From: G965197715 sp965247615
GTDB lineage: Bacteria > Chloroflexota > Dehalococcoidia > Lucifugimonadales > UBA1127
Assembly: GCA_965247615.1 (NCBI GenBank)
Contig: OZ252022.1
Location: forward strand, 434,001 to 498,000
Reading direction: 5' to 3'
Length of the DNA: 64,000 nucleotides
Shown here: piece by piece, positions 51,054-59,297 of the stretch
How the letters are laid out: the number at the start of each line of letters is the position of its first letter
Position numbering within the stretch: the stretch's first letter is position 1
Program-made: the position numbers and the translations under genes
Notes under the pieces: generated by a model
What the model was told of the DNA's origin: nothing
The model's input: the letters and a program-made list of their open reading frames with translations, nothing else
Databases searched by the model: none

Positions 51054-51890
51054 ATGACGACAACCAACCAGACCATCGACGTCCGCGGGCTCCGTGTCCC
51101 CTACCTCCGCGCGGGGTCCGGGGCGCCCGTGCTCTACCTGCACGGCATCTTCGGCGACGTGTTCAGCGTCCCCGGCGGTTTCTTGCCCTTCCACGACGCC
51201 CTCGCGCAGCACGTCCAGTTGACCGCGCCCGCGCACCCGGGCTTCGCCGAGGCAGCGGAGTGCCTGGAGTCCATCGACTCCATGGAGGAAGTGGTCTTTC
51301 ACTACATGGACCTCATCGACGCCATGGGGCTGGACGGCGTGCATGTGGTGGGGCACTCCCTTGGGGGGTGGATCGCCGCGGAGCTGGCCGTGCGGTGCAG
51401 CCACGCCCTGAAGAGCCTCACGCTGATCTCCGCGTGCGGCCTCACCGTGGAGGGGAGCCCCATGGGCAACTTCTTCTATGCGGCGGCGCCGAGGCCCCGC
51501 GGCGACCGCCAGCCCCTGCGGGACCTGGTCTTCGCGGACTCGGCGGACGGACAGGCCAGGGAGCTCATGCCGGACCCGGACCAGGACAACCCGACCGACG
51601 ACCACCAGATGTTGCTGTACCGTGCACAGGTCACGGCGGCCCGCCTCGGCTGGAGCCCGCCCTACCTTCGCAGCCTGACCCTGGCCAATCGGCTGTACCG
51701 GATTGGCGTGCCCACGCTGGTGGTGTGGGGCGACCAGGACCGGCTGGCGCCCCCGTCCCACGCCGAGGCGTACCGGGCGGGCATCCCCGACGCCCGCGTC
51801 GTCACCATCGCCGGAGGGGCGCACTGCCTGGTCGCGCAGCGGCCCGGGGAGACCGCGGAGGCCGTCGCGGGCTTCTTGCAGACGGTCTGA
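51054..51890 (+). CDS. Alpha/beta hydrolase
   Basis: A 278-residue hydrolase. Seen: VLYLHGIFGDVF (oxyanion), VVGHSLGGWIAAELAV with Ser102, VVWGDQDRLAPP with the acid, and GGAHCLVAQRP with the His. It starts ten bases after the monooxygenase stop. It may hydrolyse an ester or C-C product of that enzyme; this is inference from position. Confidence 0.88.
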   Translation: MTTTNQTIDVRGLRVPYLRAGSGAPVLYLHGIFGDVFSVPGGFLPFHDALAQHVQLTAPAHPGFAEAAECLESIDSMEEVVFHYMDLIDAMGLDGVHVVGHSLGGWIAAELAVRCSHALKSLTLISACGLTVEGSPMGNFFYAAAPRPRGDRQPLRDLVFADSADGQARELMPDPDQDNPTDDHQMLLYRAQVTAARLGWSPPYLRSLTLANRLYRIGVPTLVVWGDQDRLAPPSHAEAYRAGIPDARVVTIAGGAHCLVAQRPGETAEAVAGFLQTV

Positions 51891-51965
51891 GCCGGGCGCC
51901 GCCCCGGTTGCAACCGAGGGCCCTCTCTCCAAGTGGGGGGAGGAAGCTTCACCGTGGAGGTTCGC

Positions 51966-52361
51966 ATGAGCACGTCGACGGAGCAGCAGACGCCCCGGGT
52001 GGTGCACGGCCCCCAGGACGCCGCCAAGACGGCGCAGACGCGGGCGATGGTCCGCAGGCCGGGCATCGCCGCGGATACGTCGGGGTCGAGCAGGATATGG
52101 ATGGGGTACGTGACGGGCGTACCCAACGAGGCGGGCCCGCCCCATCACCACGGCGAGGCCGAGACCGCCGCCTACATCCTCGCCGGCCACATGCGCGTCT
52201 ACTACGGCGATGGCTTCACCGAGTACGTCGAGGCCGGCCCGGGCGACTTCATCTTCGTACCGGCGCATGTGCATCACATAGAGGCGAACCCGTACGACGA
52301 GCCGGCGGAGGCCATCGTGTCCCGGTCGCCGGACAACATCGTGGTGAACCTCGCGGAGTAG
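51966..52361 (+). CDS. Single-domain cupin
   Basis: A 131-residue cupin. The metal-type motif is PPHHHGEAETAAYILAGHMR followed by DFIFVPAHVHHIEANP. The ATG follows GGAGG and lies 75 bases behind the hydrolase. It could bind a small organic acid or be a metal-dependent enzyme. Confidence 0.82.
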   Translation: MSTSTEQQTPRVVHGPQDAAKTAQTRAMVRRPGIAADTSGSSRIWMGYVTGVPNEAGPPHHHGEAETAAYILAGHMRVYYGDGFTEYVEAGPGDFIFVPAHVHHIEANPYDEPAEAIVSRSPDNIVVNLAE

Positions 52362-52486
52362 GGCCGGCCTTTGGCAATCATCCCCCCGAGCCAAGCGCGG
52401 CCACGCTCCCGGAGCGTGGCCGCGAGCCGCGCGACTCCCGGGCCCTGCCGCAGCGGACCGGATGGCGTCGGCCCGTTGGAAGGACA

Positions 52487-53344
52487 ATGACGAGCAGCGC
52501 AGCCTCATCCCACCAATTCCAGGAAGGCGACTTTGCTATTCTGATCTCCCGCAAGGGCCGCCGCCACTTCATGCGCCTGGACACCGGCAAGCTCTTCGCC
52601 ACCCACATGGGCACGCTGCCCCACGAGGACATCATCGGGCGGGAGATCGGATCGCGGCTGGCCGTGGGGGGGCAGAAGTTCCTGGCGCTGCGGCCCACCC
52701 TGGCCGAGTACGTCCAAGCGTCCCCCAGGGCGACGCAGATCATCTACCCCAAGGACGTCGGCCCCATCCTGGTCTACGGCGACGTCTTCCCGGGCGCTCG
52801 CGTTCTCGAGGCCGGCCTGGGCTCAGGCATGCTGACCCTGGCGCTCCTCCGCGCTGCCGGGCCCACAGGCGCCGTCGTGTCCTACGAGCTCAGGCCCGCC
52901 TTCATCGAACGCGCCTCCAAGAGCATCCGCGCCGTCCTCCCCGACGCCGAAAACTGGACAGTCCGCCACGCCGACGTCTACGAGGGCATCGAGGAGACAG
53001 CCCTGGACCGTATCATCCTTGACGTGCCGGAGCCGTGGCAGGTCGCGGGCCACGCAGCCCAGGCCCTCAACCCGGGCGGCATCATCCTCAGCTTCCTGCC
53101 CACGGCCCTCCAGGTCCACCGCCTAGTGGAGGCCCTCGACGAGGAGCCCTGCTTCGACCTGGTCGACAGCTTCGAGGTCATCCTGCGCCCATGGCACGTT
53201 ACCCAGCGCAGCGTGCGGCCCGTGCACCGTATGGTCGCCCACACGGGCTTCATCACCACGGCACGAAAGTGCGCTCCGGGGAAGCTGCGCATACCCGAGC
53301 AGACGGAGGAGCGCGACGGCGCCGCTACACGCGCCGGGGCCTGA
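52487..53344 (+). CDS. trmI: tRNA (adenine-N1)-methyltransferase, TrmI-like
   Basis: A 285-residue enzyme that methylates A58 in the T-loop of tRNA. Seen: an N-terminal beta domain (GDFAILISRKGRRHFMRL), IGREIGS, YPKDVGPILVYGDVFPG, SAM motif VLEAGLGSGMLTLAL (106-120) and LDRIILDVPEPW. The spacing and the TYSY-like linker IIYPKD fit the TrmI group of bacteria and archaea. It begins after GGAAGGA, 125 bases past the cupin gene. Confidence 0.9.
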   Translation: MTSSAASSHQFQEGDFAILISRKGRRHFMRLDTGKLFATHMGTLPHEDIIGREIGSRLAVGGQKFLALRPTLAEYVQASPRATQIIYPKDVGPILVYGDVFPGARVLEAGLGSGMLTLALLRAAGPTGAVVSYELRPAFIERASKSIRAVLPDAENWTVRHADVYEGIEETALDRIILDVPEPWQVAGHAAQALNPGGIILSFLPTALQVHRLVEALDEEPCFDLVDSFEVILRPWHVTQRSVRPVHRMVAHTGFITTARKCAPGKLRIPEQTEERDGAATRAGA

Positions 53345-53354
53345 GGAGGCGGAC

Positions 53355-53912
53355 ATGCAACGCGAGGACGTCATCGGCATCCTGGACCAGCACGTCAGGA
53401 CAGATCGGCTGCGCAAGCACCTGATGGGCGTGGAGGCGGCTATGCGGGCCTACGCCCGTCGCCACGCCCAGGACGAGGAGCTCTGGGGCAACGCCGGCCT
53501 GCTCCACGACTTCGACTGGGACATCTGCCCAACGCCAGAAGAGCACCCCATGTTTGGGGCGGAGCTGCTCCGGCAGGCCGGAGTCCCGGAGGAGCTGGTC
53601 CGCGCCGTGCTCTCCCACGGCGACCACGGCGACGTCACGCGGGATACGCTGCTGGAGAAGATGCTCTACGCCGTCGATGAGCTCTCCGGCTTCATCACTG
53701 CCGTCACCCTCGTCCGGCCGAGCAAGAGCCTGAGCGAGGTCACTCCCCAGTCAGTCCGCAAGAAGATGAAGGACAAGTCCTTCGCCAGGAGCGTCCGCCG
53801 GGAGGACATCAACCGGGGCGCTGAGGCCCTCGGTCTCGACTTGGACGTGCACATCGAGTTCATCGTGGAGGCGCTGAAGCCCGTGGCCGCCGAGCTTGGG
53901 GTCAACCCGTAG
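53355..53912 (+). CDS. HD-domain phosphohydrolase-like protein
   Basis: A 185-residue HD-superfamily protein. Seen: His22 (RKHLMGVEAAM), LLHDFDWD with the defining His51-Asp52, and VLSHGDHGD further on, which together make a metal site. It starts ten bases after trmI. The C-terminus (EDINRGAEALGLDLDVHIEF) is typical of small stand-alone HD hydrolases whose substrates are unknown. Confidence 0.87.
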   Translation: MQREDVIGILDQHVRTDRLRKHLMGVEAAMRAYARRHAQDEELWGNAGLLHDFDWDICPTPEEHPMFGAELLRQAGVPEELVRAVLSHGDHGDVTRDTLLEKMLYAVDELSGFITAVTLVRPSKSLSEVTPQSVRKKMKDKSFARSVRREDINRGAEALGLDLDVHIEFIVEALKPVAAELGVNP

Positions 53913-54309
53913 GAACACTCTGAACACTCCCGGGGCGGCGGCACAGCCCCGCCGCGCGGTCGACACCCGCCGGTCCCGGCGCGACCGGGGCTCGCCCCGT
54001 TCGGCGGCAGGGCTCTGCGCGGCCCCGCGGCGGCGATGCGCTCGTCGCGGCGCTGTCGACGAGGGAGCAGGGCGGAGGAGCCGCCTCGTCAATTCCACAC
54101 CTGTTGCCCCGGCGAGCCCAACGCCAATCAACGGACAAGTTGCGCAAAGGTCTCCGAAGGCGGGAATCCGTCCCGCCCTGCGCGAGCATGCTACCTCCCT
54201 CACTCCTTGTGAGACAGGTTTCCGCTGTTGCGGCGGCCTGCGGAGGGATGCCAGGCGCCCACAAGGGGCGCCCCTACGGTCTTGGGGGGCGGGAGTGAAG
54301 CGGGCTGGG
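53913..54309. other. Gap between converging operons
   Basis: No gene is seen. A hairpin GGCGCCC-acaag-GGGCGCC (54254-54272) just past the end of the minus-strand cluster, followed by CCTACGG, is a REP-like repeat and possible terminator. Confidence 0.45.
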
Positions 54310-55230
54310 CTATCTTCCGCGCAGCCGCGGGTCCCAGATATCGCGCAGGGCGTCGCCCAGCAGGTTCCACCCTAGGACTGCCATGCTGATGGCCATGCCG
54401 GGGAAGATGGCCGTCCAGGGGGCCGCCAGCAGGTAGGTCCGCGCCTTTCCGCCGAGCATGCTGCCCCAGGACGGCAGCGGCGCGGGAACGCCAAGCCCCA
54501 GGAAGCTCAGGGACGCCTCCGAGAGGATGGCCGAACCCAGCTCGGTGGCGGCGATGATGATGATGGGCGCGGTGACGTTGGGGAAGATGTGGCGCCACAT
54601 GATCCGGTTCTCGCCGCCGCCGATGGCCCTGGCGGCGTCGACGTAAACGTTGTTCTTCTCCGTCAGCACGGCCCCCCGCACGACGCGGTTGTTCCTGGGC
54701 ACGAGCCCAAAGGAGATGGCGATGGTGACGTTCAAGAGCGACGGCCCAAGGGCTGCCAGAATGGCCAGCGCGAAGATGACGCCGGGAAAGGCCTGGAGGG
54801 CGTCCATGACCCGCTGGAGCGACATGTCCAGTCGTCCGCCGAAGTAGGCCGACGCCATTCCCAGCGGTACGCCAAGGATCATCGAAATCCCCACGGCGCC
54901 CAGCCCCACCGCCAGGCTGATCCGAGCGCCGTGGACGATCCGGCTCATCAGGTCTCTGCCCAGGTGGTCCGTTCCCAATGGGAACTGCCAGCTCGGGGAG
55001 TTCAGCACCTCGGCCCCGTGCATTTGGATCGGGTCGTAGGGCGCGATGAGGTCGGCCAACAAGGCGGCGAGGACCACGATGGCGATGATGCCGGCGGACA
55101 CGGCGCCCAGGGGCTTCTTGCGGCCCAGGGACACCAGCTTGCCCACCATCCCCCATGGCGGTGCGCTGCGGCCTGTCTCGCCCCGGAGGGTGACAGACAG
55201 TGAGTTGCCCGTGCCTGGATCTTCAGCCAT
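54310..55230 (-). CDS. Dipeptide/oligopeptide-type ABC permease, DppC-like (second pair)
   Basis: A 306-residue permease: SAGIIAIVVLAALLADLIAPYD, FPLGTDHLGRDLMSRIVHGAR, EAA region VDAARAIGGGENRIMWRHIFPN and final LLGDALRDIWDPRLRG. It is the last gene of the minus-strand cluster that begins at 63.9 kb. No ATPase or binding protein is present. Confidence 0.92.
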   Translation of the reverse strand: MAEDPGTGNSLSVTLRGETGRSAPPWGMVGKLVSLGRKKPLGAVSAGIIAIVVLAALLADLIAPYDPIQMHGAEVLNSPSWQFPLGTDHLGRDLMSRIVHGARISLAVGLGAVGISMILGVPLGMASAYFGGRLDMSLQRVMDALQAFPGVIFALAILAALGPSLLNVTIAISFGLVPRNNRVVRGAVLTEKNNVYVDAARAIGGGENRIMWRHIFPNVTAPIIIIAATELGSAILSEASLSFLGLGVPAPLPSWGSMLGGKARTYLLAAPWTAIFPGMAISMAVLGWNLLGDALRDIWDPRLRGR

Positions 55231-55256
55231 CTTTCACTATCCTGTGCGGGCAGCGT

Positions 55257-56216
55257 TCAAGAGTATCGAATTCGGGGGTCCAGCCAAGCGTACAGCAGGT
55301 CCGTGAAGAGATTGATCGCCAGGACGATGAGGGCGATGAAGAGGATACTGCCCTGGATGAGGGGGTAGTCACGCTCAAAGATGGCCTGAACGGTGAGGGC
55401 GCCCAGCCCTTGGATGTTGAAGACGGTCTCGATGAGTACGGACCCCTCCAGGAGATTCGCGACCTGACCTCCAATGACGGTAACGACTGGAATGAGGGCA
55501 TTCTTGAGGGCGTGCCGGTAGACGACGAGCCGCTCCGCCAGGCCCTTGGCCCTGGCCGTGCGGACATAGTCCTGCCGCAGGACCTCCAGCATGGTGGAGC
55601 GGGTCATGCGCATGGTTGTCCCGACTAGGCGCGTGCCTATGGCGATCCACGGGAAGAAGAAGAGCTGGAAGTGACCCCAAGGGTCGTCGTAGAGGCTGAC
55701 GTAAGTGAGTGTGGCAAGGTAGTTGAACCAGAGGGCCGGCAGGAGGACCAGCAGGGTGGCGATCCAGAAGTTGGGGGTCGAAAGGAAGAGGACGCTGATC
55801 ACTCGCGGGAAGTAGTCCTCGGCCCGGTCCTGTCGGGTCGCGGCGAGGACGCCGAGGGGGATCGCCATGGTCACGCCGATGACAATGGCGCCGACGGCCA
55901 ACTCGAAGGTGACGGGCAGGCGGTGCAGGATCTCCGACATCACGGGTTCACGGGTCCAGAAGGAGGTGCCCAGGTCCCCGTAGCGGACGAAACGCCATAT
56001 CCAGTCGACGAACTGGACGTAGGCTGGCCGGTCCAGGCCGAGGCGCTCGCGTATCTGCTCGTAGTACTCGAGGCTGCTGCGCTCCTCCGGATCGCCGGCC
56101 GCCATGAGGAGGGCGGCGTCGCCGGGGATGAGCCGCATGATGACGAAGACGATGATGGCCACGAGCAAGGCCGTCGGAATGGTGTACCCGACGCGCCGGG
56201 CGACGTATTCCCTCAC
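55257..56216 (-). CDS. Dipeptide/oligopeptide-type ABC permease, DppB-like (second pair)
   Basis: A 319-residue permease: MREYVARRVGYTIPTALLVA, RLIPGDAALLMA, EAA region RTARAKGLAERLVVYRHALKN, ending DLLYAWLDPRIRYS. The GTG start follows GGAGG. It pairs with the DppC-type gene 26 bases downstream. Confidence 0.92.
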   Translation of the reverse strand: MREYVARRVGYTIPTALLVAIIVFVIMRLIPGDAALLMAAGDPEERSSLEYYEQIRERLGLDRPAYVQFVDWIWRFVRYGDLGTSFWTREPVMSEILHRLPVTFELAVGAIVIGVTMAIPLGVLAATRQDRAEDYFPRVISVLFLSTPNFWIATLLVLLPALWFNYLATLTYVSLYDDPWGHFQLFFFPWIAIGTRLVGTTMRMTRSTMLEVLRQDYVRTARAKGLAERLVVYRHALKNALIPVVTVIGGQVANLLEGSVLIETVFNIQGLGALTVQAIFERDYPLIQGSILFIALIVLAINLFTDLLYAWLDPRIRYS

Positions 56217-56414
56217 TCATTTCCTCCGGAAACGGTCCAGAGTCTGTCCTAGCCGGTCAGCGCCCGGGGGTCCCGGGACCCCCGCAATCTTGAGCGTGGT
56301 GGGAAGGTACCCTATGCGGGGAAGATTGGCAAGCGCCACTCATCCGCTCCGGGAGCGTGTGCGCATGGGTGGGCGCCATTGCCAGGGGGCCGCCGGGCCG
56401 CTGACGTGTTGCGG

Positions 56415-57677
56415 CTAGACGACCTCCCCACTCCTCAGCTGCTGGACCTCTTCCGGGGAGTAGCCGAGCGCTTGGAGGATTTCGCCCGTGTGCTGGCCAA
56501 GGGTGGGAGCGGGCGCGGGGACGTCCCAGGGCATCTCCGAGAGTCGGATGGGCGCGCCCATCATGCGCGTGGGGCCGGCGACGGGGTGGTTCACGGTGAT
56601 GATGGCCCGATTGTCGAGGACCTGGGGCTCGTGGAAGACATCGGGGCGGTCCCGGATGGGCGCACAGGGGACGTTCGCTTCTCTGAGCTTCTTCAGCCAG
56701 TCCTCCGAGGGCTCAAGGAGGAAGAGCTCCTCAATGATGGGAAAGACCTCGCCGCGGAAGGTCTCGGAGTGGGCGGGGTCCTTCAGGCGCGGGTCGTCGG
56801 CGAGATGCTCCAGGTCCATGAGGGCGCAGAGGCGGGCGAACTGGTCCGCCTGGAGGGCGCCCACGTTGATGAAAACGCCGTCGCCGCAGCGGAAGATCCC
56901 ATAGGAGGGGGAGCCGCCCTCGCGGGGCGGTGACGGGTCGTTCTCCGCCCAGACCAGGTCGCTGCTCTGCATGGCCACGGCGGCCTGCATGAGCGAGGTT
57001 TCCACCTCCTGGCCACGGCCGGTCTTCTCTCTGGCCCACAGAGCGAGCATGACGCCGTAGGACATGAGCATGGGGATGGAGGCGTCTGAGATCCACACGC
57101 CGGCGGTCATGGGCTTGCCCTCCGCGTCCCTGCGGTACATGGCGCCGGTGAGACCCTGGGTCATTCTGTCGAAGCCGCCCAGACCGGCGTAGGGGCCGCT
57201 GGTCCCGTAGGCCGTGATGGAACCGTAGATGATGCGGGGGTTGATGGCGCGCAGGCTCTCGTAGTCAACGCCCAAGCGCTGGGCGGCGCTGCGGCGCATG
57301 TTTGTGATGAGCACGTCCGAGCGCTGCACGAGCCTTGAGAGCACGTCGATGCCCTGGGGCTTCCGAATGTCCAGGGTGAGGCTGCGCTTGTTACGGTTCA
57401 GGAGCATGAATGCCCGGCTGTTGTTGCCGAGGAATGGTGTGCTGCCCATACTGCGGGACTGGTCCCCGACTGTGGGCGGCTCCAGCTTGATGACCTCTGC
57501 GCCCTGGTCGGCCAGGTACATGCTCACGCCGGGGCCGGCCAGGTGCTGGGCCATGTCCAAGACTCTTACGCCTTCAAGTGCATAGCGCGTGGCTGTGTTG
57601 GGGCGCCTCCTTGAGGATTGATCATCATCACAGGGTCCCGCGGGGTAGGGGCCCGGCGCTACTCTAGCCCAGGCCAC
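56415..57677 (-). CDS. CaiB/BaiF-type CoA-transferase (family III)
   Basis: A family III CoA-transferase that moves CoA between carboxylic acids through an Asp-bound intermediate. Seen: YALEGVRVLDMAQHLAGPGV, LADQGAEVIKLEPP, RNKRSLTLDIRKPQG, GLGGFDRMTQGLTGAMYRRD and YGIFRCGDGVFINVG. The start is uncertain: an ideal AAGGAGG at 57612-57606 is followed six bases on by AAC, and the nearest in-frame start codon is the GTG at 57677, which overlaps the upstream gene by 19 bases and encodes an unusual extension. Its role is presumably to activate or transfer CoA to the acid handled by this cluster. Confidence 0.85.
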   Translation of the reverse strand: MAWARVAPGPYPAGPCDDDQSSRRRPNTATRYALEGVRVLDMAQHLAGPGVSMYLADQGAEVIKLEPPTVGDQSRSMGSTPFLGNNSRAFMLLNRNKRSLTLDIRKPQGIDVLSRLVQRSDVLITNMRRSAAQRLGVDYESLRAINPRIIYGSITAYGTSGPYAGLGGFDRMTQGLTGAMYRRDAEGKPMTAGVWISDASIPMLMSYGVMLALWAREKTGRGQEVETSLMQAAVAMQSSDLVWAENDPSPPREGGSPSYGIFRCGDGVFINVGALQADQFARLCALMDLEHLADDPRLKDPAHSETFRGEVFPIIEELFLLEPSEDWLKKLREANVPCAPIRDRPDVFHEPQVLDNRAIITVNHPVAGPTRMMGAPIRLSEMPWDVPAPAPTLGQHTGEILQALGYSPEEVQQLRSGEVV

Positions 57678-58387
57678 TCGCGGAGGAGGGTCCCTCCACC
57701 GGGGACGCTGTAGCTCTGACCCAGCTTGGACAGCACATACCACATCATGGACGTGGTGCTGGCCACGACGGTGGTGTGGAGCTCCGACTCCAGGCGGTCC
57801 ATGATGGGAAGGGGGTTGAGCACGAGCCCCTGGAAGTAGATGCCGTCGGCGTCGCCCGCGTCATCGAAGGCGCGTTTCGCAATGTCGAAGACCTGGTCCG
57901 GCGTGAGGTTCAAGGCGTCGGCGTAGACGGGGACGGTCTGGGCGGCGGAGACGGCATCGACCCCGCGGTCCTGGATGTACTTGCGGATGCCGTCTATGAG
58001 TGGCCCGTCAAAGGGCGAAATCGAGAGGACGCGCTTGACGCCGCAGGCCTTCAGGGCGGCGACGCTTGCGCCCATGGCGGTGATGATGGGCAGTGGCACA
58101 GCGTCCCGGAGGCGCTGGAGGATGTCCGGGTTGAGGACCTCGCGGGGGGCGCCGCTGACGCCGACGGCGTGCCAGTCGTGCTGGCCCACGATGTCGCTGA
58201 TCTTGGCAACGATGGCGTCCCTGGTGCCCTCATGGCGTTTGTAGAGGGAAAACTCGGTCGCCTGTCCCAGGCCGATGAATTCGATGTCTACGCCGTCCGG
58301 GACGAGGGGCGCGAAACCCGGGCTGGCGTCGCCCGAGGTGTTTCCCGAGCTGAGAAAGCCCAGTCGAGTATGAATGTTGTCAGCCAT
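57659..58387 (-). CDS. Asp/Glu racemase superfamily protein lacking the catalytic Cys residues
   Basis: A 242-residue protein of the Asp/Glu racemase, maleate isomerase and arylmalonate decarboxylase superfamily. The two positions that carry catalytic Cys in active members read VGVSGAPRE and IYFQGLVLNP; the only Cys in the protein is Cys115 on a helix. PIITAMGASVAALKACGVKRV and the two-fold fold pattern are clear. It therefore either uses different chemistry, is a binding subunit or is inactive. It lies next to a relative that keeps one of the Cys residues. Confidence 0.75.
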   Translation of the reverse strand: MADNIHTRLGFLSSGNTSGDASPGFAPLVPDGVDIEFIGLGQATEFSLYKRHEGTRDAIVAKISDIVGQHDWHAVGVSGAPREVLNPDILQRLRDAVPLPIITAMGASVAALKACGVKRVLSISPFDGPLIDGIRKYIQDRGVDAVSAAQTVPVYADALNLTPDQVFDIAKRAFDDAGDADGIYFQGLVLNPLPIMDRLESELHTTVVASTTSMMWYVLSKLGQSYSVPGGGTLLREWPGLE

Positions 58388-58474
58388 GTGTCATTCGCTC
58401 CTTATGGTCATGGGTTGTGTCTGTGCGATTCGCGGACAAGGCGTGGAGCCGGAGCCCCGGCTGCGCGGCCCCGG

Positions 58475-59203
58475 CTAGAAGTCGCGCAGAAGGCGGCCCT
58501 TGCCCGGGATGGGGTCGGAGATGCCGGCCTGGCGCAGACCCTGCCAGGTGATGGCCAGGCTGGCGCTCATGACACCGACGCCCAGCTCCTGCTCGATGGC
58601 GTCGATGGCTTCCACGCTTGGCTGGTGGGCGCAGGCGATCTTGATGGTGTCGATCTCCGGGTGCTCTTCGACGACCTCCCGCGCGAGCCGAGGCACGACG
58701 TCCACGGGGATGCGGCCAAGGTGGTGCACCCCCGGATAGCCTGCGTGCTTCTGAGCAACGATCTCGAGGTTGTCGGAGGTCTCGTCGGGGAGCAGGTCCT
58801 GGGAGTCATCGCGGTCGTTGTAGGACAGGACGGCGATGCGGTGCGCGTCCAGGGCCTGGAGGGCCAGGGCCTGTGCCTTCATGCTGGTCGTGAAGGGAAT
58901 GCCGTAGCGTTCCCTCAGGGACTCGAGGATGGCGGGAAGCTCGTCCCCCAGTGCGGCGTTGAGGGGTTCGCCGCCCAGCACCACGCCGGTGACGCCGTTC
59001 CTCGCCAGCTCCTCACCGGCCTCGATGAGGCGCAGACCGGCCTCCCGTCGGTCCTCCAGCGTGGCCCGGCCGCCTCCAACGGTGGAAATGGCCAGGGTTA
59101 CTCCGGGGGGAGCGATCTTGTAGAACTCGTAGACAAAGACCTCGGCTACTTTGGGTGGGCAGGCGTACCCGACGCGCGCACGGTGCCCGTAGCTCTTGGA
59201 CAT
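58475..59203 (-). CDS. Asp/Glu racemase superfamily protein, maleate isomerase/arylmalonate decarboxylase-like
   Basis: A 242-residue relative of the next gene. The first active-site position is Gly (VVLGGEPLN, Gly78), but the second keeps Cys191 (KIACAHQPSVEA). A single second-half Cys is the state seen in arylmalonate decarboxylase, while racemases and maleate isomerase have two. IPFTTSMKAQALALQALDAH and RIAVLSYNDR fit the superfamily. AAAGGAGGG precedes the ATG. The substrate is probably a small dicarboxylate or hydantoin-like compound. Confidence 0.75.
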   Translation of the reverse strand: MSKSYGHRARVGYACPPKVAEVFVYEFYKIAPPGVTLAISTVGGGRATLEDRREAGLRLIEAGEELARNGVTGVVLGGEPLNAALGDELPAILESLRERYGIPFTTSMKAQALALQALDAHRIAVLSYNDRDDSQDLLPDETSDNLEIVAQKHAGYPGVHHLGRIPVDVVPRLAREVVEEHPEIDTIKIACAHQPSVEAIDAIEQELGVGVMSASLAITWQGLRQAGISDPIPGKGRLLRDF

Positions 59204-59297
59204 ATTACCCTCCTTTGTGCTGCCTCGACCTTACTGATCTCGTGACGGGTCCGCCCCCGGCGGGTGGACCCGGTTGCTATGGGGCTGACCTGATTCA

